A DNA stretch of 64,000 nt from Nocardiopsis kunsanensis DSM 44524 (GCF_000340965.1 NZ_ANAY01000003.1:1-64000); one strand, 5' to 3'. Counted from the first letter of the stretch, positions 42,870-51,821 are shown. Notes: a model not told the origin generated them from the letters alone. Numbers and translations: made by a program.

Positions 42870-43529
42870 CTAGGCCCGCCGTCGGGCACGCAGGACAGCA
42901 TCGTGCAGGGTGACCTCGCCCCCGCCGTGCACGGTGGCGGTGCGTGCGCGCATCTCGGCGGTGCACACCTCCCACTCCTGCGGGTCGAGCAGGTCGGCGA
43001 CCTCCTGGGCGGTCAGGTGGGTCTCGTGGTGGTCGGAGTGCGGGGCGTGCCCGTGTCGGTCCTGCGGGTGGTGGCCGACCACGAGCAGGGTCCCGCCCGG
43101 GGCCACGGCCGCGGCCAAGCGCCGGTACAGATCGGCATAAGGGGCGTCGGCGTGCACGTAGTGGGAGTACACGAGGTCGTAGCCGCCGACCCGTGGTTCC
43201 CAGGTGGTCAGGTCCTCGCGCTGCCACCGCACCCGGTCGGCGGCGGAGCCGCCGAGTGCCTCGGCCCGGGAGCGGGCGGTTCCCAGGGCCTTCTCGGCGA
43301 TGTCGACGGCTGTGACGCGCCATCTCCTCTCGGCCAACCAGAGCGCGTCGGTGCCGGTACCGCAGCCGGCGTCCAGAGCGGTGCCGGGGGCCAGGGCGGC
43401 GGTCTCGGCGGTCAGCTGCGGGTTGGGACGGGCTCCCCCTGCGCCGGGCGCCTCTGTCCCATGGTGGCCCCCTCCGTGGCCTGCGTAGCGGCCTTCCCAA
43501 TACTGACGGTCGTAAGCTGCGTCGGACAT
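42870..43529 (-). CDS. Class I SAM-dependent methyltransferase
   Basis: This 219-residue methyltransferase has SAM motif I in ALDAGCGTGTDALWLA, an acidic residue ending beta-2 (VTAVDIAE) and motif II LTTWEP. The N-terminal YDRQYWEGRYAGHGG is shared by thiopurine/tellurite-resistance-like methyltransferases. A His-rich stretch (HHPQDRHGHAPHSDHHETH) lies near residue 170 and could bind a metal. The ATG at 43529 follows GGGGAG. The substrate is unknown. Confidence 0.87.
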   Translation of the reverse strand: MSDAAYDRQYWEGRYAGHGGGHHGTEAPGAGGARPNPQLTAETAALAPGTALDAGCGTGTDALWLAERRWRVTAVDIAEKALGTARSRAEALGGSAADRVRWQREDLTTWEPRVGGYDLVYSHYVHADAPYADLYRRLAAAVAPGGTLLVVGHHPQDRHGHAPHSDHHETHLTAQEVADLLDPQEWEVCTAEMRARTATVHGGGEVTLHDAVLRARRRA

Positions 43530-43660
43530 GGAGCACTCCCCGTCGTCTGTGGCCCGCCGGTCACGTATCGGCGGACGAACACGGGTCCACAGTGCACGCA
43601 CCCGCACCCGCACCCAGCCCGCAATTTCTCTTGCGATTACGGCAAAAGTGTGGTTGCGGT

Positions 43661-44329
43661 TCACACACGCAGGTCACGTTCGGGGATCGACATCACGGAC
43701 AGATGCTCCACCACGGAGGACGGGTCGCCCTTCCAGTCCATCCCGAACATCCGAGCACGGCTGCGGCGCCCCATCACGGCCCGGACGAGTTCGAAGACCG
43801 GACCGTTCCAGTGCAGCTCCTGGCCCTGGCCGAGGTTCCAGACCCGGTCGGCGTCGGTGGCGGCCACCCGGACCGAGGGCAGTTCGGGACTCCACTGCTT
43901 GGCCAGGCCGCCGATGGTGAAGTCGGCGAGCTGCTCGGCATCCTCCACCTGGGGAGCCTTCCCGAGCGCGCCCCGCAGGTCGTTCTCGTGGTGCCAGATG
44001 TCGACCACGGGAAGCCGGTAACGGGTGCGCTGCTGCGTGGAGAGCAGCTCGAGAAAAGCGGGGGTGGCGGCCTTCCACTCCTGGCAGATCTCCCCCAGCC
44101 CCAGGTGTGCGCGTTCGGCGACCTGGCGTGCGGTGATCGCGTCGGTGGCCGGCGGGGTCAGGGTTTCACTGAGCACGTCGGCACAGATCCCGGCCAGGTG
44201 GGCGTAGGTCTGGGTGACCGTCCACTCGGGCAGGGCCGGGACGGGGCTGTCGGCCTGCTCGCCGGTGAGTTCTCCGGCCAGGCCGAGCAGGCGGTTCTGG
44301 GCATTGGCGTAGATGCGCGTGGCGTCCAT
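43661..44329 (-). CDS. Mycothiol-dependent maleylpyruvate isomerase/DinB-like protein
   Basis: This 222-residue protein has the four-helix DinB/MDMPI fold. The putative zinc ligands are His44 (TYAHLAG) and the HxxxD-type site His114/Asp117 (HENDLR). The family includes mycothiol-dependent maleylpyruvate isomerase and mycothiol S-transferases used in detoxification, but most members have unproven substrates. No gentisate-pathway gene is adjacent, so maleylpyruvate isomerisation is unlikely here. Its promoter carries a CGAACG-type palindrome, suggesting regulation by a dedicated repressor. Confidence 0.8.
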   Translation of the reverse strand: MDATRIYANAQNRLLGLAGELTGEQADSPVPALPEWTVTQTYAHLAGICADVLSETLTPPATDAITARQVAERAHLGLGEICQEWKAATPAFLELLSTQQRTRYRLPVVDIWHHENDLRGALGKAPQVEDAEQLADFTIGGLAKQWSPELPSVRVAATDADRVWNLGQGQELHWNGPVFELVRAVMGRRSRARMFGMDWKGDPSSVVEHLSVMSIPERDLRV

Positions 44330-44335
44330 GGTGCA

Positions 44336-44355
44336 ACATTAACGAACGGCGTTCG
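44336..44355 (-). promoter_or_regulatory. Promoter with palindromic operator upstream of the DinB-like gene
   Basis: On the minus strand TAATGT (44341-44336) is a -10 box 6 nt before the ATG at 44329. Immediately upstream is CGAACGgCGTTCG (plus-strand 44343-44355), a perfect 6-1-6 palindrome in the -10/-35 spacer, a good repressor position. Confidence 0.55.
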
Positions 44356-44441
44356 GTTCTGTGCGGTCCGGTCGCCCCAGCGGTGGGGCAGGGGGTGCCG
44401 GGCGCGGGGAGCAGCGCGCCCGGCACGTTCTTCGCGGCGCC

Positions 44442-45062
44442 TCAGCGGCCCAGCCCCGACATCAGGTCGGCGAAGGGCGTGGGCTCCTCGAAGGGGTCGG
44501 CTCCACGGGGCGCGCGTTCGGTGGCCAGCATCGCGAGCTGGCGTGCGGCCCGGTCGATGCGCTCGCCCAGTTCACGGCCGCCGCCCTCACCCGAACCCCA
44601 GTCCTCGGAGGCCGCGTACACACCGGTGGGCACGACCACCGAGCGAGTGTAGGAGAACATGGGCCGCAGGGCGTGCTCCAGCACCAGGGAGTGGCGCGGG
44701 CTGCCACCGGTGGCTCCCGCGAGTACGGGCATACCGTCCAGGTCCTCGGGTTCGACGATGTCGAAGAAGGACTTGAACAGCCCGCTGTAGGAGGCGTTGA
44801 AGACCGGGGTGACGGCGATGAGGCCGTCGGCGGCGGACAGGTCCTCCAGCACGCCGCGCAGTTCACCGGTGGGAACTCGGGTGGTCATGGCGTTCATGAC
44901 GTCGTGGGCCAGCTCGCGCAGCTCCACCACACGGGTCTGTACCTGTTCGCCGTGCTCGGACAGCGCCTTCTTGGTGGCCTGGGTGAGGCGGTCGGTCAGC
45001 AGCCGGGTCGAGGACGGGCTGCTCATTCCCGCACTGACGGCGACGATGCTGCGAGTACTCAT
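44442..45062 (-). CDS. NAD(P)H-dependent FMN reductase (CE1759-type)
   Basis: This 206-residue flavodoxin-fold FMN reductase has the phosphate loop SAGMSSPSSTRLL near residue 10 and VTPVFNASYSGLFKSFFD near residue 85, characteristic of the MsuE/SsuE-like CE1759 family. It supplies reduced FMN, most likely to the LLM-class oxidoreductase whose gene it overlaps by 4 nt (ATGA). This two-gene pairing recurs across actinobacteria. Confidence 0.9.
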   Translation of the reverse strand: MSTRSIVAVSAGMSSPSSTRLLTDRLTQATKKALSEHGEQVQTRVVELRELAHDVMNAMTTRVPTGELRGVLEDLSAADGLIAVTPVFNASYSGLFKSFFDIVEPEDLDGMPVLAGATGGSPRHSLVLEHALRPMFSYTRSVVVPTGVYAASEDWGSGEGGGRELGERIDRAARQLAMLATERAPRGADPFEEPTPFADLMSGLGR

Positions 45063-46159
45063 TCCTGTTCCTCCTGCTGCCCTGCGGCCTGCTTCGCGGC
45101 CACGCGCGAGGCATGGGTGGGCGCGTCGGGCACGTGGGCGGGCTTCTTGGCGGCGAACTCCTTGCGGAGCACGGGCACGACCTCCTCACCGAGGATGTCG
45201 AGCTGTTCCAGCACGGTCTTGAGCGGCAGTCCGGCGTGGTCCATGAGGAAGAGCTGGCGCTGGTAGTCGCCGAACATCTCCCGGAAACCGAGGGTACGGT
45301 CGATGACCTCCTGCGGGCTGCCGACGGTCAGCGGGGTCTCGCGGGTGAACTCCTCCAGGGAGGGGCCACCGCCGTAGACCGGCGCGTTGTCGAAGTAGGG
45401 ACGGAACTCCTCGACGGCGTCCTGGGAGTTCTTGCGCATGAAGACCTGCCCGCCTAGCCCGACGATCGCCTGGTCCGCCTTGCCGTGGCCGTAGTACTCG
45501 TAGCGGCGCCGGTACAGGGAGATGAGCTTACGGGTGTGGGTGGCCGGCCAGAAGATGTTGTTGTGGAAGAACCCGTCACCGTAGAAGGCGGCCTGCTCGG
45601 CGATCTCCGGGGTGCGGATCGAGCCGTGCCAGACGAAGGGCGGCACGCCGTCGAGCGGGCGCGGGGTGGAGGTGAAGCCCTGCAGCGGGGTACGGAACTT
45701 GCCCTGCCAGTCGACGACGTCCTCGCGCCAGAGCCGGTGCAGCAGGTTGTAGTGCTCCAGGGCCAGGTTGACGCCCTCGCGGATGTCGTAGCCGAACCAG
45801 GGGTAGACGGGCCCGGTGTTGCCGCGGCCCATCATCACGTCCGCCCGGCCGTCGGCCAGGTGCTGAAGCATGGCGAAGTCCTCGGCGATCTTGACCGGGT
45901 CATTGGTGGTGATCAGGGTCGTGGACGTGGACAGCTGCAGCCTCTCGGTCTGCGCGGCGATGTATCCCAGCATTGTCGTGGGCGAGGAGGCCACGAACGG
46001 TGGGTTGTGGTGCTCACCGGTGGCGAAGGCGTCCAGCCCGACCTCTTCGGCCTTCAGGGCGATGCGCACCATCGCCTTGATGCGTTCCCCCTCGGTGGGG
46101 GTGCGCCCCGTGGTCGGATCCGGGGTGACGTCACTGACCGAGAAGATTCCGAACTGCAT
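45059..46159 (-). CDS. LLM-class flavin-dependent oxidoreductase (CE1758-type)
   Basis: This bacterial-luciferase-fold monooxygenase has 366 residues from ATG 46159, preceded by GGGAG; an ATG at 46171 would add four residues. It opens QFGIFSVSDVTPDPTTGRTP and carries GEHHNPPF, the flavin-site TGEHH, and GRGNTGPVYPWFG, diagnostic of the CE1758 subfamily paired with CE1759 FMN reductase. The pair forms a two-component FMNH2-dependent monooxygenase of unknown substrate, possibly an organosulfur or aldehyde-type compound. Two direct repeats precede the start and may be operator sites. Confidence 0.9.
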   Translation of the reverse strand: MQFGIFSVSDVTPDPTTGRTPTEGERIKAMVRIALKAEEVGLDAFATGEHHNPPFVASSPTTMLGYIAAQTERLQLSTSTTLITTNDPVKIAEDFAMLQHLADGRADVMMGRGNTGPVYPWFGYDIREGVNLALEHYNLLHRLWREDVVDWQGKFRTPLQGFTSTPRPLDGVPPFVWHGSIRTPEIAEQAAFYGDGFFHNNIFWPATHTRKLISLYRRRYEYYGHGKADQAIVGLGGQVFMRKNSQDAVEEFRPYFDNAPVYGGGPSLEEFTRETPLTVGSPQEVIDRTLGFREMFGDYQRQLFLMDHAGLPLKTVLEQLDILGEEVVPVLRKEFAAKKPAHVPDAPTHASRVAAKQAAGQQEEQE

Positions 46160-46174
46160 GACCGCTCCCATTTT

Positions 46175-46201
46175 GCTTCCACAGAATTAGCTTCCTCAGA
46201 A
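46175..46201 (-). promoter_or_regulatory. Direct repeats upstream of the LLM oxidoreductase operon
   Basis: TTCTGWGGAAGC occurs twice on the minus strand (46201-46190 and 46186-46175), with a 15-nt period and one mismatch, in a locally A/T-rich promoter region. The second copy holds the weak GGAAG before the alternative ATG at 46171. It could be a tandem operator. Confidence 0.4.
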
Positions 46202-47131
46202 GATACTATGAATAACCAACGGGCCCCCACGCGCATTCCCGCCCGGCCGAACGGCGTTCGTCCACAGGCCGCACTCCGTACCCACAGAATGTCACCGGCG
46301 CGTGCTATCCCGGGTGGAGTACGACACAGCCCGGCCACCGCGGCCTCGGGCCGAACACGCACCGACGAGGAGGAGGGCGCCCCGCGCCCGCACCACCATG
46401 GCCCCCAACGACCCCGCCGACGCTCCCTCCCCGGACCGCGCCCCAGTCCGCCTGGCCCAGGCCCTACCCGAAGTCTTGGACCACCTGGTCCGGCACCGCC
46501 GCACCACCACCGACCGCACCAGCGGCACCGAGGCCGACCCCGGGCACCCGCACCCCGCCGCCACAGGAAGCAGGAACAGCCGCACCCACCGCCGCCACCG
46601 CCCCTCCATCTCCCCCACACCGGCCCGGTGAGGTGCCCCTCCCCCACAGGTGTCCTGCACCACCCACCTCCCACGCACAGAACCGCCCCCCACACCCCAC
46701 AAGCCCCATGTGGCAGGGGTTTCGGCCACAACGACCCCACCCCCGCACACGTCGCACCCGCCCCTTGGGCCCGGCCATTGCCCATTCCTCACCGGGTTTT
46801 TAACGGCCAGGACGAAAAATCAGTACCGACAGCGGGAACACCACAGTCATAAGAGGCGTTGATCCAGGTGAAGCGCCTCGAGACCGAAAACCCCAGACCC
46901 TTCAGAGCCCTCGAAGCCTTCCACCACAAACCATGCGCGGATGCGAGCGCGCGTGTCGGTAATGGGGGTTTCCGACACGACCTGAAAGCCGCATTCGCCT
47001 TCCCAGCGGCCAGACCGCACTCAGTGCACCCTGGCCGCGCCCGCTGTGGCCCGCGTTGGGGGACGCGGGCCACAGCTATGTCCGGGGACGCGACACCGTC
47101 GCGCCCCCGGACCTCTTTTGTTTGCACCCCG
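46202..47131. other. Long stretch without a recognisable gene
   Basis: The segment has odd composition: a C-rich plus strand at about 46550-46770 with repeated CCCCCAC-type tracts, then an A/T-richer stretch at about 46790-46870. Several ORFs exist (46302-46631 plus, 46292-46792 minus, 46859-47590 plus), but none shows a known domain, a sensible start or normal third-position G+C. I regard it as non-coding or long decayed. Confidence 0.5.
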
Positions 47132-47325
47132 TCAGGTCTGCTCGTGGAAGTCGATCAGGGTGAACGGTCCGCGCTCGTCGAGCCCGCCGTAGACGGCTCC
47201 CATGCCGCCGGCGCCGAGCCGTCCCACCAGACGGTAGGGGCCCACGACGCGTGGGTCCCCGCTCTCCGGAGGGCCGAGTTCGGGGGCAGCTCGAAGGTCG
47301 GGGCGAGGGGAGGTCCGGCGTTCAT
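47132..47325 (-). pseudogene. N-terminal remnant of a Ser/Thr protein kinase
   Basis: From ATG 47325 the minus strand reads MNAGPPLAPTFELPP. After a frameshift near 47265, it continues GPYRLVGRLGAGGMGAVYGG, the start of a Pkn-type kinase with its glycine-rich ATP loop. The frame ends at TGA 47132, about 15 codons later, before the catalytic lysine region is complete. About 60 of 450 or more residues remain. Confidence 0.7.
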
Positions 47326-47402
47326 CACTCCACCGTCACCGAGCCGGGCAGAGACGACAACACCGTTGCGGCCACTGGCCACTTGTGGACGGGGCCGCGC
47401 CC

Positions 47403-47828
47403 CTAACCGCGCGGAGGCAGAGTGCGGCTGCGGCCACGGAACTCGGCGACCACGTCCCCACCCCGGCGCACGGTCACGTCGTAGACCCCGCTGCGCCCGC
47501 GGACCACACGTTCGGTGGCCGTGGCCACCAGCACGTCGCCCTCCTCGGCCGGGGACACGAAGGTCACGTCCGCGCCCGAGGCCACGGTGACCCCGCGCCC
47601 GTCGACGTTGCAGGCACAGGCGAAAGCGGTGTCGGCCAGGCTGAAGATGAAACCACCGTGCGCGATACCGTGGCCGTTGACCATGAGCGCACCCACGGTC
47701 ATCTCCACGACCGCGGTGCCGTGACCGGCCTCCACCAGCCGCATGCCCAGGTTCTTGGAGGCACGATCGGCCTCGAACATGCGGCGGGCGGTCTCGTTCT
47801 CCCCTTGCGGGGGGTCGGTGACACTCAT
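47403..47828 (-). CDS. paaI: PaaI-type hotdog thioesterase
   Basis: This 141-residue hotdog-fold acyl-CoA thioesterase matches PaaI (hydroxyphenylacetyl-CoA thioesterase). ALMVNGHGIAHGGFIFSLAD carries the conserved N/H-GG motif, and the catalytic Asp is in LADTAFA. It is thought to rescue CoA from dead-end phenylacetyl-CoA intermediates. It lies downstream of paaE on the same strand, separated by a hairpin terminator, so it may have partly independent transcription. The start is uncertain: ATG 47828 (used here) or GTG 47843; neither has a good Shine-Dalgarno at normal spacing. Confidence 0.9.
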   Translation of the reverse strand: MSVTDPPQGENETARRMFEADRASKNLGMRLVEAGHGTAVVEMTVGALMVNGHGIAHGGFIFSLADTAFACACNVDGRGVTVASGADVTFVSPAEEGDVLVATATERVVRGRSGVYDVTVRRGGDVVAEFRGRSRTLPPRG

Positions 47829-47921
47829 GTGCGGGTCGGGCACCCCGCCCCGGCAGGGGCGCCCTTCTCCTTCCTCGAACTCGCCCGTTCCGGGCGGAAC
47901 CGGTCCAGAACCCCTGTGGCC

Positions 47922-47954
47922 GAGCCCCTGCGGGACCCAACACCGGAGGGGCTC
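47922..47954 (-). terminator. Hairpin at the end of paaABCDE
   Basis: GAGCCCCT and AGGGGCTC (47922-47929 and 47947-47954) form an 8-bp stem with a 17-nt loop that overlaps the paaE stop codon. Probably a terminator or attenuator before paaI. Confidence 0.5.
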
Positions 47955-49047
47955 AGGAATCGAAGTCGACCGTGAGCTCGTCGGTCTGGGGCAACGACTG
48001 GCAGGCCAACGCGTACCCCGCCTCGACCTCGGCCGGGGTCAGGGCGTAGTTGCGGCGCATCTGCACCTCGCCCTCGCACACCCGGACCCGGCAGGTACCG
48101 CACACCCCGCCCTTGCAGGCGAAGGGCAGGTCGGGACGGTACCGCTGGGCCGAGTCCAGCACCGGCACCCCCTGCGGCAGGGTCATGGTGTTGGACCGGC
48201 CGTCCAGCACGACGGTGACCTCGGTGGAGGGCCCTTCGACCCCGGGTTCCTCATGGCGGGCCTGGGGCGGCGGCTCGGCCCCCTCCACGAAGAACAGCTC
48301 CTGGTGGACGCGCTCGCCCTCGACCCCGTGCCGGGCCAACACCTGCTGGGCGTCGGTGACCATGCCGTAGGGGCCGCACAGCCACCACTGGTCCACGGCG
48401 TCGGCCGCCACCACCGTGTCCAACAAACGGTCCAGCTTCTCGGCGTCGAGCCGGCCGGTGAACAGCTCCGACTCGCGCGGCTCACGGGAGAGTACATGGA
48501 CCAGCTCCAGGCGGGCACCGTAGCGGTCCTTGAGATCGGCCAACTCGTCGGCGAACATCACCGAGGCGCTGCGGCGGTTGCCGTACAGCAGCGTCACCGT
48601 CGAACCGGTACGCGCCAGCAGCGAGGAAGCCATCGACAACACCGGGGTGATACCGGATCCGGCAGCCACGAGCACGTGCCGGCCCGACCGGTCCAGGTCG
48701 GGGGTGAACCGGCCGGTGGGCGCACCCACCTCGATCTCGTCACCGGGCCGCACCTGCTCGACCAGCCAGGTGGAGAACAACCCCCCGGGGACCAGGCGCA
48801 CACCCACCCGGGGCGCCCCGCCCACGGGCGCGCAGACGGAGTAGCTGCGCCGCTCCTGCACGCCCCCGACCTCCCGGCGCAGGGTCAGGGACTGGCCCGG
48901 GGCGAAGGCGTAGAACTCGGCGAGGTGGTCGGGCACATCGAAGGTGACCGCGACGGCGTCCTCGCACAGGCGCTCGACGTCGGCCACACGCAGCCGGTGG
49001 AAGGCGCCCCGGCTGCGGACGGGCGCTTCGGTCACGGTTGTGGACAC
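47953..49047 (-). CDS. paaE: Phenylacetyl-CoA epoxidase reductase subunit
   Basis: This 364-residue NADPH oxidoreductase supplies electrons to the PaaABC epoxidase. The N-terminal FAD-binding (RSYSVCAP) and NAD(P)-binding (VAAGSGITPVLSM, LLYGNRRSASVMF) domains are followed by a C-terminal plant-type [2Fe-2S] domain with Cys311, Cys316, Cys319 and Cys349. It starts at GTG 49047, 2 nt after the paaD stop, with AAGGAGA upstream. It is the last gene of paaABCDE. Confidence 0.95.
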   Translation of the reverse strand: MSTTVTEAPVRSRGAFHRLRVADVERLCEDAVAVTFDVPDHLAEFYAFAPGQSLTLRREVGGVQERRSYSVCAPVGGAPRVGVRLVPGGLFSTWLVEQVRPGDEIEVGAPTGRFTPDLDRSGRHVLVAAGSGITPVLSMASSLLARTGSTVTLLYGNRRSASVMFADELADLKDRYGARLELVHVLSREPRESELFTGRLDAEKLDRLLDTVVAADAVDQWWLCGPYGMVTDAQQVLARHGVEGERVHQELFFVEGAEPPPQARHEEPGVEGPSTEVTVVLDGRSNTMTLPQGVPVLDSAQRYRPDLPFACKGGVCGTCRVRVCEGEVQMRRNYALTPAEVEAGYALACQSLPQTDELTVDFDS

Positions 49048-49049
49048 GG

Positions 49050-49565
49050 TCAGATCTCCTTGACGTGCTCGAACGGTTCGAGGCAGCTGCGGCAGCGGTG
49101 CAAGGCCTTGCACGAGGTCGCACCGAAACGGGACAGCTCCTCGGTCTCGGCGGACCCGCACAGGGGACAGCACGGAACGGTCCTGGTGGGCAGGAGCGTC
49201 AACGGAACAGGACCGTTGGGGCGGGCCGGGGCCTGCCCGGGCGGGGAGATGCCGTGCTCGGCCAGCTTGCGGCGCCCCTGCTCGGTGATCCAGTCAGAAC
49301 TCCAGGCCGGTGACAGCGCCGTGCGCACCTCGACCTGCTCGAAGCCGGCCGCCCGCACGGCACGGTCCACATCCGCCCGCATCTCGGCCAGCGCCGGACA
49401 ACCCGAGTAGGTGGGCGTGATCCACACCGCGACTGTGCCGTCCTGCTCGATCCGGACCTGCCTCAGGATGCCCAGGTCCTGGAGGGTCAGCATGGGCAGT
49501 TCGGGGTCGGTCACCGCCGCGGCGGCCGTGCGGGCACGGTCGTGGTCGGTCAGCGTGCTCACCAT
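49050..49565 (-). CDS. paaD: Phenylacetate degradation protein PaaD (Fe-S assembly-like)
   Basis: This 171-residue protein has an N-terminal MIP18/DUF59 domain (VTDPELPMLTLQDLGILR and TPTYSGCPALAEM) and a C-terminal zinc-ribbon-like segment with two CxxC pairs (CCPLCGSAETEEL, CRSCL). It is required for a functional epoxidase, probably through maturation of the metal centres. Its start overlaps paaC by 7 nt. Confidence 0.94.
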   Translation of the reverse strand: MVSTLTDHDRARTAAAAVTDPELPMLTLQDLGILRQVRIEQDGTVAVWITPTYSGCPALAEMRADVDRAVRAAGFEQVEVRTALSPAWSSDWITEQGRRKLAEHGISPPGQAPARPNGPVPLTLLPTRTVPCCPLCGSAETEELSRFGATSCKALHRCRSCLEPFEHVKEI

Positions 49566-50437
49566 GTCGCCTCCGGGTGTGCTCGTGCCACTTCCTGCAT
49601 CTGGTGCACCAGAGGGGCGAGCTCGGGACCGTGGTCACCGCTGCGTCCGGCCAGGACCGGCTCGGGCAGAGCGGTGGGCGTTTCCAGGGTGGCGGCACCG
49701 AGCACCTGCGCGAGTACATCGTGCACCTCGGTGCTCAACGACCCCGGATCCACCCCCACACCGAGCTCGGCCATGCGGGCCTCCACGGGGTGGGTGGCGA
49801 AGAGCTCCCCGGTGTCGGGCCACACCCGAGCCACCGCCTCGACCATGCGCTCGTGGGAGTACTCGGTGCCGTCCCCCAGGCGCAGGGCCCAGGAGACCGC
49901 GTACTCGCGGTGGTAGGCCAGTTCGTTGACGGCCTTGGCGGCGATCGCGGCCAGGACCGGGTCACGGCTCCGGCTCAGTCGGCTCATCAGGGCCAGACGC
50001 CAGCTGGACAGGGCCAGCAGGGTCACGATCGCGCGGGCGAAGTCACCCCGGGGTGCCGCGGCCAGACGCACGTTGCGGAACTGGGCGGCCGCACGCCGGT
50101 AGGCGAAGGCGTCCTCGTCCCGGCCGGTGCCGTCCGCCTGTCCGGCACGGGCCAACAGCAGCCGGGCCTGGCCGATCAGGTCGAGCGCGATGTTGGCCAG
50201 AGCCACCTCCTCCTCCAGCTCGGGCGCGTCGGTGACCCACTGGCTCAGGCGCTGGGCCTGGACCAGGGCGTCGTCGCCGAGCATCTGGCAGTACTGCGCC
50301 AATGCCCCACCGTCCACCCCCTCGGGCAAGGTGGTGTCCACGCCCGCCAGCGCATCGGTGAAACCGGTACCGAAGGCCCAGCGCTGGTCGCTCTCGTGCT
50401 CCTCGACCATCCCGGTGAAGATGTTCTCGCCACTCAA
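49559..50437 (-). CDS. paaC: Phenylacetyl-CoA epoxidase structural subunit PaaC
   Basis: This 292-residue ferritin-like, all-helical subunit forms a heterodimer with PaaA. It keeps the fold landmarks (ANIALDLIGQARLLL, KAVNELAYHREYAVSWALRL) but is thought not to hold the active diiron site. The start is TTG 50437, with GAGGAA 5 nt upstream; a gap of 60 nt separates it from paaB. Confidence 0.95.
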   Translation of the reverse strand: MSGENIFTGMVEEHESDQRWAFGTGFTDALAGVDTTLPEGVDGGALAQYCQMLGDDALVQAQRLSQWVTDAPELEEEVALANIALDLIGQARLLLARAGQADGTGRDEDAFAYRRAAAQFRNVRLAAAPRGDFARAIVTLLALSSWRLALMSRLSRSRDPVLAAIAAKAVNELAYHREYAVSWALRLGDGTEYSHERMVEAVARVWPDTGELFATHPVEARMAELGVGVDPGSLSTEVHDVLAQVLGAATLETPTALPEPVLAGRSGDHGPELAPLVHQMQEVARAHPEATW

Positions 50438-50497
50438 TGTCGTTCCTCAATGCCTCTGCGGTCCCCTGCGTGCGCGTCCCGCCGCATGCGCCCGTCC

Positions 50498-50809
50498 CTA
50501 GATGTGGGGGACGTCCTCGGGGATGGGGTAGAAGGTGGGATGGCGGTAGACCTTGTCACCGCTCGGCTCGAAGAAGGGGTCCTTCTCGTCCGGGCTGGAG
50601 GCGGTGATGTCCTCTGCGCGCACCACCCAGATACTGACGCCCTCGTTGCGGCGCGTGTACAGGTTGCGGGCGTTGTGCAGCGCCATCTGTTCGTCCGGGG
50701 CGTGCAGGGAGCCCACGTGCACGTGGTTCAGGCCGCGCTTCCCTCGGACGAAGACCTCGTAGAGCGGCCATTCGGGCCGGACGGGACCGGGCTTGTCGTC
50801 GGAGCTCAT
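50498..50809 (-). CDS. paaB: Phenylacetyl-CoA epoxidase subunit PaaB
   Basis: This 103-residue small subunit is required for epoxidase activity; in known systems it bridges PaaAC units. The characteristic [20 protein letters not shown] and [13 protein letters not shown] are conserved. The ATG at 50809 overlaps the paaA stop by 4 nt. Confidence 0.95.
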   Translation of the reverse strand: MSSDDKPGPVRPEWPLYEVFVRGKRGLNHVHVGSLHAPDEQMALHNARNLYTRRNEGVSIWVVRAEDITASSPDEKDPFFEPSGDKVYRHPTFYPIPEDVPHI

Positions 50810-51780
50810 ACGGCCACCTCCTGGTCCTTGCGGTGCTTGTTCGCGTAGGCTGCGGCGGCCTCCCGGACCCACGCGCCCTTCTCGTGCGCGGCGCGCCGGC
50901 GGTCCACACGCTCCCCGTTTCGGGGGCCGTTGCCGGACACGACCTGCTTGAACTCCTCCCAGTCGGGCTCACCGAAGTCGTACTGGCCGCTGTCCCGGTT
51001 CCAGACGAGTTCGGGGTCGGGCAGCGTGACACCGAGCTTGTCGGCCTGGGGCACGGTCATGTCGACGAACTTCCGCCGCAGGGCGTCGTTGGTGTCGATC
51101 TTGATGCCCCACTCCAGCGACTGCCGGGTGTTGGGCGAATCGGCATCGGGCGGGCCGAACATCATCAGCGAGGGCCACCACCAGCGGTCCACGGCCTCCT
51201 GGACCGTCCTGCGCTGGCTCTCGGTGCCCTCCATCATGCGCATGAGCAGTTCGTAGCCCTGGCGCTGGTGGAAGGACTCCTCCTTGCAGATCCGCACCAT
51301 GGCGCGGGCGTAGGGCCCGAAGGAGGTACGGCACAGCGGCACCTGGTTGCAGATGGCGGCCCCGTCCACGAGCCAGCCGATGACACCGACGTCGGCGTAG
51401 GTCAGGGAGGGGTAGTTGAAGATCGAGGAGTACTTCTGGCGCCCCTCGATCAGCCGCTCGGTGAGCTCGGCCCGGTCCACGCCGAGCGTCTCCGCCGCGG
51501 CGTACAGGTACAGGCCGTGGCCGGCCTCGTCCTGGACCTTGGCCAGCAGGATGGCCTTGCGGCGCAGGCTCGGCGCGCTCGCGATCCAGTCGCCCTCGGG
51601 CTGCATGCCGATGATCTCGGAGTGGGCGTGCTGGGCGATCTGGCGCACCAGGGTCTTGCGGTAGCCCTCCGGCATCCAGTCTCGGGGTTCGATGCGCTGC
51701 TTGGCGGCGACCTTGGTGTCGAAGTCCGCTTGCAGGTCCCGGCCTGCTTCTGGGGGCGCTTCCCGGGCCGTGGTTGTCAT
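50806..51780 (-). CDS. paaA: Phenylacetyl-CoA 1,2-epoxidase catalytic subunit
   Basis: This 324-residue diiron monooxygenase subunit epoxidises the aromatic ring of phenylacetyl-CoA. The ExxH diiron motifs are visible in [13 protein letters not shown] and [13 protein letters not shown], and [20 protein letters not shown] is typical of PaaA. The ATG at 51780 has GGAGAACC upstream. It is the first gene of paaABCDE, and a palindromic operator lies 22-35 nt upstream of the start. Confidence 0.96.
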   Translation of the reverse strand: MTTTAREAPPEAGRDLQADFDTKVAAKQRIEPRDWMPEGYRKTLVRQIAQHAHSEIIGMQPEGDWIASAPSLRRKAILLAKVQDEAGHGLYLYAAAETLGVDRAELTERLIEGRQKYSSIFNYPSLTYADVGVIGWLVDGAAICNQVPLCRTSFGPYARAMVRICKEESFHQRQGYELLMRMMEGTESQRRTVQEAVDRWWWPSLMMFGPPDADSPNTRQSLEWGIKIDTNDALRRKFVDMTVPQADKLGVTLPDPELVWNRDSGQYDFGEPDWEEFKQVVSGNGPRNGERVDRRRAAHEKGAWVREAAAAYANKHRKDQEVAV

Positions 51781-51793
51781 GGTTCTCCGTCCC

Positions 51794-51821
51794 CATTCAT
51801 AACCGAACGTTCGGTCAGTAA
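51794..51821 (-). promoter_or_regulatory. PaaR-type operator upstream of paaA
   Basis: A 28-nt block contains the perfect palindrome ACCGAACGTTCGGT (51802-51815). It matches the block at 54471-54498 at 25 of 28 positions. Read on the minus strand it begins TTACTGACCG, with a possible -10 (GAATGG) 17 nt after TTACTG. Confidence 0.75.

Noticed and set aside
43661..44329. Gentisate-pathway maleylpyruvate isomerase
   Set aside because: No gentisate dioxygenase or fumarylpyruvate hydrolase is adjacent; the family is broad, so only a general call is made.
46302..46631. Plus-strand ORF in the 46-47 kb gap
   Set aside because: Pro/Arg/His-rich composition over a C-rich tract; no domain and no ribosome binding site.
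46859..47590. 243-codon plus-strand ORF overlapping the kinase remnant and paaI
   Set aside because: Its second half is antisense to paaI and becomes Arg/Pro-rich; no domain.
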